Shown one piece after another: positions 7,477 to 21,287 of a stretch of 64,000 nt of DNA (position 1 is its first letter; each line of letters opens with the position of its first letter). Origin of the DNA: Streptomyces sp. NBC_00461 (GTDB lineage: Bacteria; Actinomycetota; Actinomycetes; Streptomycetales; Streptomycetaceae); NCBI RefSeq assembly GCF_036013935.1, contig NZ_CP107902.1, positions 2,203,001 to 2,267,000 on the forward strand, written 5' to 3'. The position numbers were made by a program, and so were the translations under genes. Below the pieces are notes generated by a model that worked only from the letters and a program-made list of their open reading frames with translations, was not told the origin of the DNA and made no database searches.

Positions 7477-8516
7477 AGCTGCGCCGTCCTTCGCCGTCGT
7501 ACCAGAAAGATGAAGACCGGTCCGCCGATGAGCGCGGTGACGATGCCGACCTGCAGCTCCGAGGGACGGGCGACGACCCGGCCGATCACATCGGCCCCGA
7601 GCAGCAGCACGGGCGACAGGATCGTGGCGTACGGCAGGATCCAGCGCAGGTCGGGACCGGTGAAGGACCGTACGACGTGCGGGACCATCAGTCCCACGAA
7701 GGCGATCGGCCCGCAGGCGGCGGTCGCCGCCCCGCACAGCACGGTCGCGGCGAGCATGGACAGTGCCCGGGTGCGGTTCAGGTTCGCGCCGAGCGCCTTG
7801 GCGGTGTCGTCGCCCATGGCCACCGCGTTGAGCGGCCGGGCGAGCGCGAGGGCGAGGACCGTGCCGGCCGCGAGGAACGGCAGCACCTGCAGGATCGTCG
7901 AGTTGGTCGCCGAGGCCAGTGAACCGACCGTCCAGAAGCGCATCTTGGCGAGCGCCGCCTGGTCCGTGATCATCACGGCCTGCAGATAGCCGTAGAGCGC
8001 GGCACTGATCGCGGTACCGGCGAGCGCGAGCCGCACCGGCGTCGCGCCCCGGCTGCCACCGAGGAACCAGACAAGCGCTCCTACGGCAGCCGCTCCGGCG
8101 AAGGCGAACCAGACATAGCAGCCCAGGCTCGTGACACCGAAGTAGGTCATCGCCGTGACGACCGCGGCCGACGCGCCCGCGTTGATGCCGAGCAGCCCCG
8201 GGTCGGCGAGCGGATTGCGGGTGAGCGCCTGGAGCACCGCCCCGGAGAGGCCGAGCGCCGCGCCGGCGAGCAGGCCGAGCACGGTCCGCGACAGCCGCTC
8301 GTCGACCACGACGTCGCCGTAGGTCCCCGTGTAGTGGAACAGCCCGTGCCAGACCTGCTCCGGGGAGAGCACTTTCGCGCCGATCGCGATGCTCGTCAGG
8401 GCGACGAGGACCAGGACGACGACGGACACGAGAAGCCCAACGGCACGTATCGCCCGGCGGGTTGGGGGCGCGGGGGCGGTCTCCGCGCACTGTTCGGGAG
8501 GACTGTCGACCAACAC
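7473..8516 (-). CDS. Iron-siderophore ABC transporter permease, first subunit (FecCD family)
   Basis: A 347-residue permease with the FecCD hallmarks: RTVLGLLAGAALGLSGAVLQ, TRNPLADPGLLGINAGAS, and GPIAFVGLMVPHVVR near residues 280-295. Initiation at GTG 8516 fits the N-terminus before the first membrane helix. The iron box ends only 4 nt upstream and no ribosome-binding site fits, so the mRNA is probably leaderless. It is the first gene of a three-gene importer that lacks a substrate-binding lipoprotein in this window; a binding protein encoded elsewhere must deliver the ferri-siderophore. Confidence 0.93.
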   Translation of the reverse strand: MLVDSPPEQCAETAPAPPTRRAIRAVGLLVSVVVLVLVALTSIAIGAKVLSPEQVWHGLFHYTGTYGDVVVDERLSRTVLGLLAGAALGLSGAVLQALTRNPLADPGLLGINAGASAAVVTAMTYFGVTSLGCYVWFAFAGAAAVGALVWFLGGSRGATPVRLALAGTAISAALYGYLQAVMITDQAALAKMRFWTVGSLASATNSTILQVLPFLAAGTVLALALARPLNAVAMGDDTAKALGANLNRTRALSMLAATVLCGAATAACGPIAFVGLMVPHVVRSFTGPDLRWILPYATILSPVLLLGADVIGRVVARPSELQVGIVTALIGGPVFIFLVRRRRTAQL

Positions 8517-8520
8517 GTGG

Positions 8521-8539
8521 TTAGGTTAGCCTACCCTCG
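8521..8539 (-). promoter_or_regulatory. Iron box (DmdR/IdeR operator) with embedded -10 element
   Basis: The 19-bp sequence beginning TTAGGTTAGCCTACCC matches the actinobacterial iron-box consensus TTAGGTTAGSCTAACCTAA closely over its first 16 positions. On the minus strand it contains TAACCT, 6 nt before the GTG at 8516. Iron-loaded DmdR1/IdeR would therefore cover the promoter and start of the siderophore importer. The family knowledge is firm; the use at this site is inferred from match and position. Confidence 0.85.
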
Positions 8540-8616
8540 CCTTGACGTACGATCCCCGGTCGCGGCGGCCATGCGATGCACAGGTTCCCCGCTCCCCGCC
8601 GGGCGTGCGCGTCGGC

Positions 8617-9645
8617 TCACAAATCCAGCCGCGCCAGCGCCTTCCCCGCATCCAGCTTGCACACACCCTCACCGGCCGCCGTCCAGGCCGCCGCGCACAA
8701 CGCCCGCAGTCCGTCCAGGGCCTCGCCGTCACCGTCCAGTTCCAGCCGGTCCGTGCCCGCCGTCGCCGTCCAGCCGCCGCACCGGAAGCCCCCTCCCGCC
8801 TCGCCGACCTCGGGCTGTCCCGTCAGCATCCCGCGCAGATCGGCGTCGACATACGTCGGCCGGTGCTGCGGCGGTGCGGCAAGCAGCTGCGCGCCGTCGG
8901 TGACGCCGGTGAGGACGAGCAGCGAGTCCACCTCCCCGTTGAACGCGCCTTCGATGTCCGTGTCCAGCCGGTCCCCGACCACCAGCGGACGCTCGGCACC
9001 GGTCCGCAGGATCGTCTCGCGGTGCATGGGCGGCAACGGCTTGCCCGCGACCTGCGGTTCGGCCCCGGTCGCAATCCGTACGACCTCCACCGCCGCGCCG
9101 TTGCCCGGCGCGATCCCGCGCGCGCTCGGAATCGTCAGGTCGGTGTTGGACGCGTACCAGGGCACCCCGCGCGCGATGGCGAAGCAGGCCTCGGCGAACC
9201 GTGCCCACTGCAACTCGGGCCCGCCGTACCCCTGCACGACCGCCACCGGATCGTCGTCCGCCGACTCGACGGGTTCGAGCCCCAGCTCCCGCAGCGCGAC
9301 CCGCAGCCCCTCCCCGCCGATCACCAGCACACGCGCCCCCGCCGGCACCTGCTCGCTGATCAGCCGCGCGACCGCCTGCGCGGAGGTGATGACGTCATCC
9401 GCGCCGGTCGGTATCCCCAGCTCGGTCAAGTGATCGGCCACCGTGTCCGGCGTCCGCAGCGCGTTGTTGGTGACGTACGCGAGATGCATCCCGCCCGCCC
9501 GGGCGGTGGCCAGCGACTCGACCGCGTACGCGATGGCCTTGCCCCCGGCGTACACCACCCCGTCCAGATCGAGCAGCGCCGTGTCATACGCCTCGCTCAG
9601 GGCCTGGCCACTGCCCTCGGGCCTCGTCCTGACGCTCTGGCTCAT
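8617..9645 (-). CDS. HAD superfamily (subclass IIA, NagD-like) phosphatase
   Basis: A 342-residue haloacid-dehalogenase hydrolase. The nucleophile motif DLDGVVY is at residues 26-32. Motif II is in AYVTNNALRTP, the type IIA cap lies in the middle, and the Mg-binding VVGDRLDTDIEGA follows near 235-247, as in NagD/PNPase-type nucleotide or sugar phosphatases. The start ATG 9645 is preceded by GAGGAG; a longer frame to 9684 has no better signal. The last 75 or so residues, after the core, are extra relative to NagD and include a Cys-containing tail. The substrate cannot be read from the sequence. Confidence 0.9.
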   Translation of the reverse strand: MSQSVRTRPEGSGQALSEAYDTALLDLDGVVYAGGKAIAYAVESLATARAGGMHLAYVTNNALRTPDTVADHLTELGIPTGADDVITSAQAVARLISEQVPAGARVLVIGGEGLRVALRELGLEPVESADDDPVAVVQGYGGPELQWARFAEACFAIARGVPWYASNTDLTIPSARGIAPGNGAAVEVVRIATGAEPQVAGKPLPPMHRETILRTGAERPLVVGDRLDTDIEGAFNGEVDSLLVLTGVTDGAQLLAAPPQHRPTYVDADLRGMLTGQPEVGEAGGGFRCGGWTATAGTDRLELDGDGEALDGLRALCAAAWTAAGEGVCKLDAGKALARLDL

Positions 9646-9717
9646 TCCACATCGCTCCTCGCTCGACGGCTTTCCCTCGATCATCCCTCACGCCTCTGAC
9701 ACACGTACGATGCCGGG

Positions 9718-11010
9718 ATGAACACAGCAGGTCACTCGGAACCAACGGCGCGCCGAGGCCTGGAACTCACCCCGTTCCGAGGCCTTCGCTACGACCCCGA
9801 CCGGGTCGGCAGCCTGGCCGCCGTGACGTCCCCTCCGTACGACGTCGTCGTACGCCCCGACGGCCTGCACCACCTCCAGTCCGCCGACCCGTACAACATC
9901 GTCCGCCTGATCCTGCCGCAGGCCACCACGCCCACCGCGCGCAATGAACAGGCCGCCGACACCCTGCGCCGCTGGCTGTCGGAGGGCGTACTGGCCGCAG
10001 ACTCACAACCGGGCCTGTACGTCTACGAGCAGCAGGACGGCAACGGAATGCTGCAGCGCGGCATCATCGGCGCCCTGCGTGTCTCGGACCCTTCGGAGGG
10101 CGTGGTGCTGCCGCACGAGGACGTCATGCCGCATGTCGTCGCCGACCGCGCTGCGCTGATGCGCGCCACCTCCGCGAACCTCGAACCCCTGCTCCTGACC
10201 TACCGCGGCAATGGCTCGGCGTCGGCCGCGAGAGACGTCGTGGAACGGGTCGCCGACCTGTCCCCGCTCCTGGCCACCACTACGGAGGACGGCTTCAGCC
10301 ACCGTCTGTGGTCGGTCACCGACCCGGCCGAGCTCGACCGCATCCAGGCCGACCTGGCCCAGCACCAGGCGCTGATCGCCGACGGCCACCACCGCTGGGC
10401 GACGTACCGCCGCCTTCGCGGGGAGCACCCCTCCCCCAGCGCCTGGGACTACGGCCTCGTCCTCCTGGTCGACACGGCCCGCTACCCCCTGCGCGTCCGC
10501 GCCATCCACCGCCTCCTGCACGGCCTGCCGGTTGCCGACGCGCTCGCCGCGATGGAGGGCCACTTCCGGATACGGCACCTGCCCGTGCCGCTGCCTGAAG
10601 CCCTGGACGCGCTCGCGGACAGCGCCTGCGCGGGCAACGCCTTCCTGCTGGCCGGCGACGGCGCCTTCCACCTGGTCGACCGCCCCGACCCGGACCTCCT
10701 GGCCCGTACGATCCCCGCCGACCGCCCCGTCGCCTGGCGCACCCTTGACGCGACGGTCCTGCACTCCACGCTCCTCGACCACGTCTGGCACATCCCCGAG
10801 GATTCCCCGGCCCACATCGCGTACATCCACGACACGGCGGCCACGGTCGAGAAGGCGGAACGCGACGGCGGTACGGCCGTCCTGATGCACCCGGTCCGCG
10901 AGGAGGTCGTCCGCGACCTGGCCCGCCAGGGAGTGACGATGCCCCGCAAGTCGACGTCGTTCGGCCCGAAGCCGGCCTCGGGACTGGTGCTGCGCGCACT
11001 GGACCTCTGA
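9718..11010 (+). CDS. DUF1015 family protein (SerK/ParB-like fold)
   Basis: A 430-residue protein whose N-terminus (LTPFRGLRYDPDRVG, then TSPPYDVV) and central ADGHHRWATYRRLR motif define the DUF1015 family. Archaeal SerK, an ADP- or ATP-dependent free-serine kinase with a ParB/sulfiredoxin-like fold, is related and carries the same DGHHR loop. Whether this bacterial member phosphorylates serine is unproven. It starts at ATG 9718, 72 nt from the divergent phosphatase gene, and ends at a long hairpin shared with the convergent TPR gene. Confidence 0.85.
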   Translation: MNTAGHSEPTARRGLELTPFRGLRYDPDRVGSLAAVTSPPYDVVVRPDGLHHLQSADPYNIVRLILPQATTPTARNEQAADTLRRWLSEGVLAADSQPGLYVYEQQDGNGMLQRGIIGALRVSDPSEGVVLPHEDVMPHVVADRAALMRATSANLEPLLLTYRGNGSASAARDVVERVADLSPLLATTTEDGFSHRLWSVTDPAELDRIQADLAQHQALIADGHHRWATYRRLRGEHPSPSAWDYGLVLLVDTARYPLRVRAIHRLLHGLPVADALAAMEGHFRIRHLPVPLPEALDALADSACAGNAFLLAGDGAFHLVDRPDPDLLARTIPADRPVAWRTLDATVLHSTLLDHVWHIPEDSPAHIAYIHDTAATVEKAERDGGTAVLMHPVREEVVRDLARQGVTMPRKSTSFGPKPASGLVLRALDL

Positions 11011-11018
11011 CATGCGAA

Positions 11019-11046
11019 AGGGGCGGGACCACACGGTCCCGCCCCT
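11019..11046. terminator. Bidirectional hairpin between the DUF1015 and TPR genes
   Basis: AGGGGCGGGACC, a 4-nt ACAC loop, then the exact complement: a 12-bp perfect stem between two convergent stop codons. There is no U-tract, as is common for Streptomyces terminators. Confidence 0.8.
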
Positions 11047-11056
11047 CACACTCAGA

Positions 11057-13090
11057 TCAGTCCTTGTCGTCCTCGACCTCGACGTCGTCCTCAGCCGCGA
11101 CCTCCGCCTCGGCCTCGACCTCGGCACTGTCGGCCTCGTCGCTCTCCTCGAAGGCATCGACGAACTCCACACCGTCCAGCTCGGCGAGCCGGTCCGAGGC
11201 GTCCGTGCTGCCGTCCTTGTCGGCCTCGACGGCCTTCGCGAACCACTCCCGCGCCTCGTCCTTGCGACCGGCGGCGAGCAGCGCGTCGGCGTACGCGTAC
11301 CGCAGTCGCGCGGTCCACGGCTGCAGCGAGTTGGAGGCCAACTCGGGGCTCTGTAGCGTCACGATGGCCGCGTCGAGCTGCCCCATGTCGCGCCGGGCGC
11401 CGGCCGCGACGAGCCGCATCTCGACCTGCCCGGCCTTGTCCAGCCTCTGCACCTCGGGCGCCCCGGCCATGTCCAGCGCCTTCTCCGGCCGCCCGAGTCC
11501 ACGCTCGCAGTCGGCCATCACGGGCCACAGCTCCGCGCTGCCGGACATGCGCCGCGCCGCCCGGAACTCGGCAAGCGCCTCGGCGTACTTCTGGTTCGCG
11601 TACGCGGCGAACCCACCCGCCTCACGCACCGCGGCGACACGCGACGCCAGACGCAGCGCCACCTTGGAGTAGCCGTAGGCACCCTCGGGGTCCTCGTCGA
11701 TGAGCCGAGCGACCATCACCAGGTTCTTGGCGACGTCCTCCGCAAGCCCCTTCGGCAGACTCTGCAGCTCCTGCCGTACGTCCTTGTCGATCTCCTCGCC
11801 GGTGACGTCCTCGGGGATGGGCAGCCGCTTGATCGGCTCACGGTCGCGGTCACGATCCCGCTCGTCACGGAACCGTCCGCCACCGCCCTGCCGGTCGTCC
11901 CGCCCCCGGAAGCCTCCGGAACCTCCGGGCCGACCACCGCGGTCGTCACGACGGGGACCGCCGCGTCCACCACGGTCATCGCCCCGCCGGTCGTCCCTAC
12001 GGCCGTACCCGCCACCACGGTTGTCGTCCCGCCGAAATCCCCCGCGGTCGCCTTCCCGGCGCTCCCCGCGGTCATCACGACGGAAGGGAGGACGCTCGCC
12101 ACGATCACCGCGATCATCACGACGGAAGGGAGGACGCTCGCCGCGGTCTCCACGATCATCACGACGGAAGGGAGGACGCTCGCCACGGTCTCCACGATCA
12201 TCACGACGGAACGAGGGGCGATCCCCGCGGTCTCCACGATCATCACGACGGAAGGGAGGACGCTCGCCACGGTCTCCACGATCATCACGACGGAACGAGG
12301 GGCGATCCCCGCGGTCTCCACGATCATCACGACGGAACGACGGACGCTCGCCACGATCGCCACGGTCATCACGACGGAAGGGAGGACGTTCCCCACGATC
12401 ACCGCGGTCATCACGCCGGAACGAGGAGGGACGCTCACTGCGGTCACCGCGGTCATCCCTGCGATCGTCGCGACGGCCGTAGCCACCACGGTCACGGTCG
12501 GAACCACCGCGGTTGTCGTCACGCCGGTCGTCCCTACGGTCATCACGGCGGAAACCGCCACGGTCACCGCGGTCATCACTCCGACGGTCGTCACTACGGC
12601 CGTATCCGCCACCGCGGTTGTCGTCGCGTCGGAAGCCACCGCGGTCGTTGTCGCGCCGCTCTCCTCGGTCGTCACGACGGAAGGGAGGACGCTCGCCGCG
12701 GTCTCCTCCACGGTCTCCGCGGTCGTCGCGCCGGAAGCCGCGATCACGGTCGTCCTTGCGGTCGTCGCGACGCGGCCCACGGTCACGGTCGTCGCGCTGG
12801 AACGCCGGACGCGCGCCACGGTCGCCCTCACGCCGGTCGTCTCGCCGGCCATACCCGCCACCGCGGTTGTCACCACGACGGTCGTCCCTACGGAAGCCGC
12901 CACGGTCGGACCCACCGCGGCTGTCACCGCCACGGTCGGACTCACCACGATTGTCGCCACCGCGGTTGTCACCACCGCGGTTGTCACCACCGCGGTTGTC
13001 CCGACGGTAACCCCCACGGTCACCGCGGTCCCCACTGTCCCGTCGCCGCTGGTCGCGCTCCGGTCGGTCGTCGGGAGAGTTGGTGGACAT
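11057..13090 (-). CDS. TPR protein with a long Arg/Asp/Gly-rich repeat region
   Basis: A 677-residue protein in three parts. Residues 1 to about 455 are low-complexity, built from repeats such as [10 protein letters not shown] with F/P/S insertions, plus [10 protein letters not shown] blocks. Residues about 460-630 form a helical TPR-like domain (for example [28 protein letters not shown]). The last 45 residues are strongly acidic. The repeat is visible in the DNA as near-identical units of 24-60 bp. The start ATG 13090 has AGGAG 7 nt upstream. The gene lies directly behind the rRNA operon terminator. Arg/Gly-rich disordered regions often bind RNA, so an RNA or ribosome-linked role is plausible but not shown. 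Confidence 0.85.
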   Translation of the reverse strand: MSTNSPDDRPERDQRRRDSGDRGDRGGYRRDNRGGDNRGGDNRGGDNRGESDRGGDSRGGSDRGGFRRDDRRGDNRGGGYGRRDDRREGDRGARPAFQRDDRDRGPRRDDRKDDRDRGFRRDDRGDRGGDRGERPPFRRDDRGERRDNDRGGFRRDDNRGGGYGRSDDRRSDDRGDRGGFRRDDRRDDRRDDNRGGSDRDRGGYGRRDDRRDDRGDRSERPSSFRRDDRGDRGERPPFRRDDRGDRGERPSFRRDDRGDRGDRPSFRRDDRGDRGERPPFRRDDRGDRGDRPSFRRDDRGDRGERPPFRRDDRGDRGERPPFRRDDRGDRGERPPFRRDDRGERREGDRGGFRRDDNRGGGYGRRDDRRGDDRGGRGGPRRDDRGGRPGGSGGFRGRDDRQGGGGRFRDERDRDRDREPIKRLPIPEDVTGEEIDKDVRQELQSLPKGLAEDVAKNLVMVARLIDEDPEGAYGYSKVALRLASRVAAVREAGGFAAYANQKYAEALAEFRAARRMSGSAELWPVMADCERGLGRPEKALDMAGAPEVQRLDKAGQVEMRLVAAGARRDMGQLDAAIVTLQSPELASNSLQPWTARLRYAYADALLAAGRKDEAREWFAKAVEADKDGSTDASDRLAELDGVEFVDAFEESDEADSAEVEAEAEVAAEDDVEVEDDKD
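11950..13060 (-). repeat. Coding tandem repeats (Arg-Asp-Gly region)
   Basis: Within the TPR gene, the unit GATCATCACGACGGAA (plus strand) recurs many times, most regularly at 12,060-12,420 with 54-60 bp spacing and only a few base changes. The repeats keep frame and encode [14 protein letters not shown] peptides. Their identity at the DNA level indicates recent expansion by recombination or slippage, and copy number probably varies between strains. Confidence 0.9.
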
Positions 13091-13179
13091 GGGTGACTCC
13101 TGTCTTCGGTACCGCAAGTCATTCTCGCGCAGCCGGGTATCCGGCGCGCTTCGGGCTGTGTTTGTTTCAGAAAAACGAA

Positions 13180-13220
13180 AGGACCCCTGGTCCCAGCTTG
13201 ACGCTGGGACCAGGGGTCCT
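13180..13220 (-). terminator. rRNA operon terminator
   Basis: An 18-bp perfect stem (AGGACCCCTGGTCCCAGC and complement) with a 5-nt loop lies about 10 nt beyond the 5S gene. On the minus strand it is followed by a T-rich tract (TTCGTTTTTCTG). This is a strong intrinsic terminator separating the rRNA operon from the TPR gene. Confidence 0.92.
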
Positions 13221-13229
13221 CCAAAGATT

Positions 13230-13348
13230 GTTCGGCGGCGTCCTACTCTCCCACAGGGTCCCCCCTGCAGTACCATCGGCGCTGTAAGGCTTAGCTTCCG
13301 GGTTCGAAATGTAACCGGGCGTTTCCCTCACGCTATAACCACCGAAAC
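13230..13348 (-). rRNA. rrf: 5S ribosomal RNA
   Basis: Read on the minus strand, the gene opens with GTTTCGGTGGTTATAGCGTG and closes with GACGCCGCCGAAC. It contains the conserved CCGAACCCGGAAGCTAAG-like loop and GGGGGACCCTGTGGGAGAGT. The length of about 119 nt is normal. The ends are judged by eye and may be off by one or two bases. Confidence 0.95.
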
Positions 13349-13429
13349 CCTAATGGTTTCGAGCGAACAAGCACACTCTTCACTTGTTTATCAGCTCAAA
13401 GCCGGCAACAGTCGTTGCCTCAGAACTAA

Positions 13430-13446
13430 CACAGTGGACGCGAGCA
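13430..13446 (-). other. 3' arm of the pre-23S processing stem
   Basis: CACAGTGGACGCGAGCA here is exactly complementary over 17 nt to 16573-16589, just outside the other end of the 23S gene. The pair would form the long helix bracketing pre-23S rRNA that RNase III cleaves. Confidence 0.75.
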
Positions 13447-13450
13447 ACTG

Positions 13451-16570
<3,120 letters not shown>

Positions 16571-16572
16571 GA

Positions 16573-16589
16573 TGCTCGCGTCCACTGTG
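16573..16589 (-). other. 5' arm of the pre-23S processing stem
   Basis: TGCTCGCGTCCACTGTG pairs perfectly with 13430-13446. Together they place the 23S ends just inside both arms, which supports the 13451 and 16570 boundaries. Confidence 0.75.
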
Positions 16590-18410
<1,821 letters not shown>

Positions 18411-18600
18411 GTTGTCCCGTAATCGGGATGACACCACGAGAGCGGAACAGCCGGGCGGAATAAGCCCAGCCGTTCACAGCGTCCTCGCTGTGTTTTACTT
18501 CAAAGGAACCTCGACCACCGGATGATTCCGGCAGACGGGGTATCAACATATCTGGCGTTGATTTTTGGCACGCTGTTGAGTTCTCAAGGAACGGACGCTT
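18411..18600 (-). other. rRNA operon leader with boxA-like element
   Basis: The transcribed leader ahead of 16S. On the minus strand it contains CTTGAGAACTCAACAGCGTG (about 18,592-18,573), a sequence typically found ahead of Streptomyces 16S genes and overlapping the antitermination region. It is followed by AT-richer sequence and by short stem-loops such as CACAGCGAGGACGCTGTG (about 18,495-18,478) that flank the mature 5' end. Confidence 0.65.
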
Positions 18601-18860
18601 CCTTTGTACTCACCCTCTCGGGCTTTCCTCCGGGCGCTTCCCTTCGGTCTTGCGTTTCCGACTCTATCAGACCGTTTCCCGATCCGATTTCCTCGGTGCT
18701 TTCCAGGTTTCCGCTTTCGCGTTTCCCTTTCCGGCGGTTCCGACTCTATCAGATCCTTTCGGGCCTGATTCCCTGTCGGCGGGGCCTTTCGACATTCACT
18801 ACGCTAGCCGATTCCCTCGGCAACTCATAATCGAGTTCCGCGAGCTTGAATTCAGACATG
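18601..18860 (-). promoter_or_regulatory. rrn: Tandem rRNA promoter region with a duplicated element
   Basis: This non-coding, relatively AT-rich stretch holds two copies of TCTGATAGAGTCGGAA (minus strand), at 18671-18656 and 18753-18738, 82 bp apart. Each offers a TAGAGT -10-like hexamer. Farther upstream, TAGCGT near 18,805 is another candidate. Streptomyces rRNA operons are known to have several tandem promoters, and the duplicated block fits that. Clear -35 hexamers at the usual distance are not seen, so exact start points are uncertain. Confidence 0.55.
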
Positions 18861-18986
18861 CGGACATGCCGAATTCGCCCCCGCTGAGGGGTGATCGTAG
18901 GTAGTGGTTTGGCCGCTTCCGGCTCCTGGCGATTGCCATACCCGGTTCAGCGGCTCGGGCTACATTACGCACCTTCCAAGGGCGAG
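18861..18986. other. Intergenic region ahead of the rRNA promoters
   Basis: About 126 nt between the rRNA promoter region and the end of the glycosylase gene. No gene or strong hairpin is seen; it may hold upstream activator sites for the rRNA promoters. Confidence 0.4.
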
Positions 18987-19628
18987 TCAACTTCGGCGGC
19001 GCCTCGGGACGTGAGCCCGATATGGGCTCACTGTCGGGTCGTTGGCGCTCCAGAAGCGCCACGGGTGCACGCCCCCGTCGCCCGCCACGCCGGTGCGTGG
19101 ACCGTTGCGTACCTGGTCGGGGGCGATCGGAGTGCCCGTCAGGATGCGGAGCGGGGTGTCCCCGGAGGTGCATGCGTCCGTGCCGTCCAGGTCCCGGCCC
19201 ACGTCCAGTGCGGTGGCCAGGCGTGCGGGCCCTTTGGCCAGTTCCTTGTCGTTTCGGGCCGAGAGCCGACGTTTACGCGCGAGCGCGGCGCCCTCGACGA
19301 TCTCCCCGGCCCGGAGCAGGACCGCGCTCGCCCGTCCTTCGGGGCCGCACACCAGGTTCATGCAGAACCACATGCCGTAGGTGAAGTAGACGTACACGTG
19401 CCCGGGCGGACCGAACATCACGCCGTTGCGGGGCGTGGGACCGCGATAGGCGTGGGAGCCCGGGTCGTTCGCGCCGTCGTACGCCTCGACCTCCGTGAGG
19501 CGCAGGGCGATCGGACCGTCCGGTGTCGTACGCACGAGGAGCCGGCCCAGGAGGTCGGGGGCGACTTCCAGTACGGGGCGGTCGAAGAACTCCCTGGGGA
19601 GTGGCATACGGTCCGGTGACGCGATCAT
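18987..19628 (-). CDS. DNA-3-methyladenine glycosylase (AAG/MPG family)
   Basis: A 213-residue base-excision repair enzyme that removes alkylated purines. The catalytic region TEVEAYDG contains E48-A49-Y50, equivalent to Glu125-Ala-Tyr127 of human AAG. It is followed by [22 protein letters not shown] and the [15 protein letters not shown] strand, the family core in the usual order. The start ATG 19628 gives the expected short N-terminus before [10 protein letters not shown]; an internal ATG at 19607 is possible. It is transcribed towards the rRNA operon. Confidence 0.95.
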   Translation of the reverse strand: MIASPDRMPLPREFFDRPVLEVAPDLLGRLLVRTTPDGPIALRLTEVEAYDGANDPGSHAYRGPTPRNGVMFGPPGHVYVYFTYGMWFCMNLVCGPEGRASAVLLRAGEIVEGAALARKRRLSARNDKELAKGPARLATALDVGRDLDGTDACTSGDTPLRILTGTPIAPDQVRNGPRTGVAGDGGVHPWRFWSANDPTVSPYRAHVPRRRRS

Positions 19629-19766
19629 GGCGCCCGAGCCTAGTCCAGACGGGTGGGGGCCAAGGGGTGGTCAAGGTTCCGTCTGCTTGCCAGGGTGAGG
19701 GCGCGGAACCGGGCACGCCCGGATCGCGTTTGTAGGGATCAAGGGTTCACACATAAGAGGAGAGAC

Positions 19767-20549
19767 ATGGCGTTCAAGAAGCTGCTCGCGAGCCTGGGGG
19801 CCGGCGGGGCTTCGGTCGAGACGGTGCTGACCGAGGTCAACGTCGTTCCGGGCGGCGTCGTCCAGGGCGAGGTGCGGATCCAGGGCGGGTCCGTGAACCA
19901 GGAGATCGAGGGCCTGTCCGTGGGCCTGCAGGCGCAGGTCGAGGTCGAGAGCGGCGACCAGGAGTACAAGCAGAACATCGAGTTCACGAAGGTGCGGCTC
20001 GGTGGCGCCTTCGAGCTGCAGGCCGGGGCCGTGCACGCCGTGCCGTTCGGGCTGGAGATCCCCTGGGAGACGCCGGTCACCACGATCGACGGGCAGACCC
20101 TGCGCGGGATGCACATCGGTGTGCGGACGGAGCTGGAGATCGCGCGCGCGGTGGACTCCGGTGACCTGGACCCGATCAACGTGCATCCGCTGCCGGCGCA
20201 GAAGGCGATCCTGGACGCGTTCATCCAGCTGGGCTTCCGCTTCAAGAACGCGGACATGGAGCGCGGGCACATCCGGAACACGCGCCAGAAGCTGCCGTTC
20301 TACCAGGAGATCGAGTTCTTCCCGCCGTCGCAGTACCGGGGGCTCAACCAGGTCGAGTTGAGCTTCGTGGCCGACGAGCACGCCATGGACGTCATCCTGG
20401 AGATGGACAAGAAGCCGGGGCTGTTCAGCGAGGGCAGTGACACGTTCCGGTCGTTCCAGGTGGGTCTGCACGACTTCCACGGGACCGACTGGGCGGCATA
20501 CCTCAACCAGTGGCTGTCCGAGGTCGGCAGCAAGCGCAGCTGGTTCTAG
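19767..20549 (+). CDS. spo0M: Spo0M-like sporulation control protein
   Basis: A 260-residue member of the Spo0M (SpoOM) family, arrestin-like beta-sandwich proteins that influence sporulation and septation. The opening [21 protein letters not shown] is characteristic, as are [14 protein letters not shown], the [13 protein letters not shown] segment and the EIEFFPP motif. The start ATG 19767 is preceded by AAGAGGAGAG. It is followed 44 nt later by the PEBP gene on the same strand, so the two are probably co-transcribed. Confidence 0.93.
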   Translation: MAFKKLLASLGAGGASVETVLTEVNVVPGGVVQGEVRIQGGSVNQEIEGLSVGLQAQVEVESGDQEYKQNIEFTKVRLGGAFELQAGAVHAVPFGLEIPWETPVTTIDGQTLRGMHIGVRTELEIARAVDSGDLDPINVHPLPAQKAILDAFIQLGFRFKNADMERGHIRNTRQKLPFYQEIEFFPPSQYRGLNQVELSFVADEHAMDVILEMDKKPGLFSEGSDTFRSFQVGLHDFHGTDWAAYLNQWLSEVGSKRSWF

Positions 20550-20593
20550 GCTCGGGAACTGCTGATTCCAGTAATCGATCAGGAGGTACCGAC

Positions 20594-21133
20594 GTGACCG
20601 AGCTCAAGAGGCGGCCGCTCCCCCATGACTTCCATCCGCCCGTGCCGTCCTTCACGGTCACGAGTGAGGACGTCGAGGAGGGTGCGACGCTCAGGGACGC
20701 TCAGGTCTACGCGGCCGGCAACACCTCGCCGCAGTTGCGGTGGGAGGGCTTCCCGCCGGAGACCAAGAGCTTCGCCGTGACCTGCTACGACCCGGACGCC
20801 CCGACGGGCAGCGGGTTCTGGCACTGGGTCCTGTTCGACATCCCGGCCTCGGTGACCGAGCTTCCGGTGGGCGCGGGCAGTGGCAAGTTCGAGGGACTGC
20901 CCGAGGGTGCCGTGCAGGCGCGCAACGACTACGGGAGCAAGGACTTCGGCGGGGCTGCTCCGCCGCCCGGGGACGGGTCGCACCGGTATGTGTTCACCGT
21001 GTACGCCGTGGACCAGGAGAAGCTCGGTCCGGATTCCGACGCCTCTCCCGCCGTCGTCGGTTTCAACCTGCGGTTCCACGCTATCGCGCGTGCCCAGCTC
21101 ATCGGCGCGTACGAGAGCCCCGCGGAGAGCTGA
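20594..21133 (+). CDS. YbhB/YbcL family Raf kinase inhibitor-like protein (PEBP)
   Basis: A 179-residue phosphatidylethanolamine-binding-protein family member. Ligand-site motifs [20 protein letters not shown] and the later [15 protein letters not shown] are intact. The start is GTG 20594 behind AGGAGGTAC. There is no signal peptide, so it is cytoplasmic. The bacterial role of the family is poorly defined; small-ligand or phospho-ligand binding is suggested by the conserved pocket. Confidence 0.92.
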   Translation: MTELKRRPLPHDFHPPVPSFTVTSEDVEEGATLRDAQVYAAGNTSPQLRWEGFPPETKSFAVTCYDPDAPTGSGFWHWVLFDIPASVTELPVGAGSGKFEGLPEGAVQARNDYGSKDFGGAAPPPGDGSHRYVFTVYAVDQEKLGPDSDASPAVVGFNLRFHAIARAQLIGAYESPAES

Positions 21134-21159
21134 GTAAGCAGAGCGTTCATTGAACGTTT

Positions 21160-21202
21160 GCCCGCCTCTGGTCATGGAAGTGATCGGAGGCGGGCATTTT
21201 TT
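21160..21202 (+). terminator. Intrinsic terminator after the PEBP gene
   Basis: GCCCGCCTC (21160-21168) pairs with GAGGCGGGC (21187-21195) and is followed by ATTTTTTATT. A stem plus U-tract of this quality is rare in such a GC-rich genome. Confidence 0.9.
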
Positions 21203-21287
21203 ATTGCGTTGTCCATCTCGGCGTGCCCGGCCAGAGTTGATCCAAGCCCGCCAGAGGGTGGGCCGGTGCGCATGGGAGGTGGGCTGG

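Noticed and set aside
6439..8490. A single 683-codon frame covering both permease genes
   Set aside because: Only the downstream part is FecCD-like in this frame; the upstream part is out-of-frame with the first permease, whose own frame carries the motifs.
11950..13060. Regular repeats that might suggest a CRISPR array
   Set aside because: The units are coding, keep frame, vary in length and have no unique spacers or cas genes.
11716..13224. About 500-codon Val/Thr-rich frame in the repeat region of the TPR gene
   Set aside because: Alternative-frame shadow of the repeats. The C-terminal TPR domain, start signal and codon pattern support the other frame.
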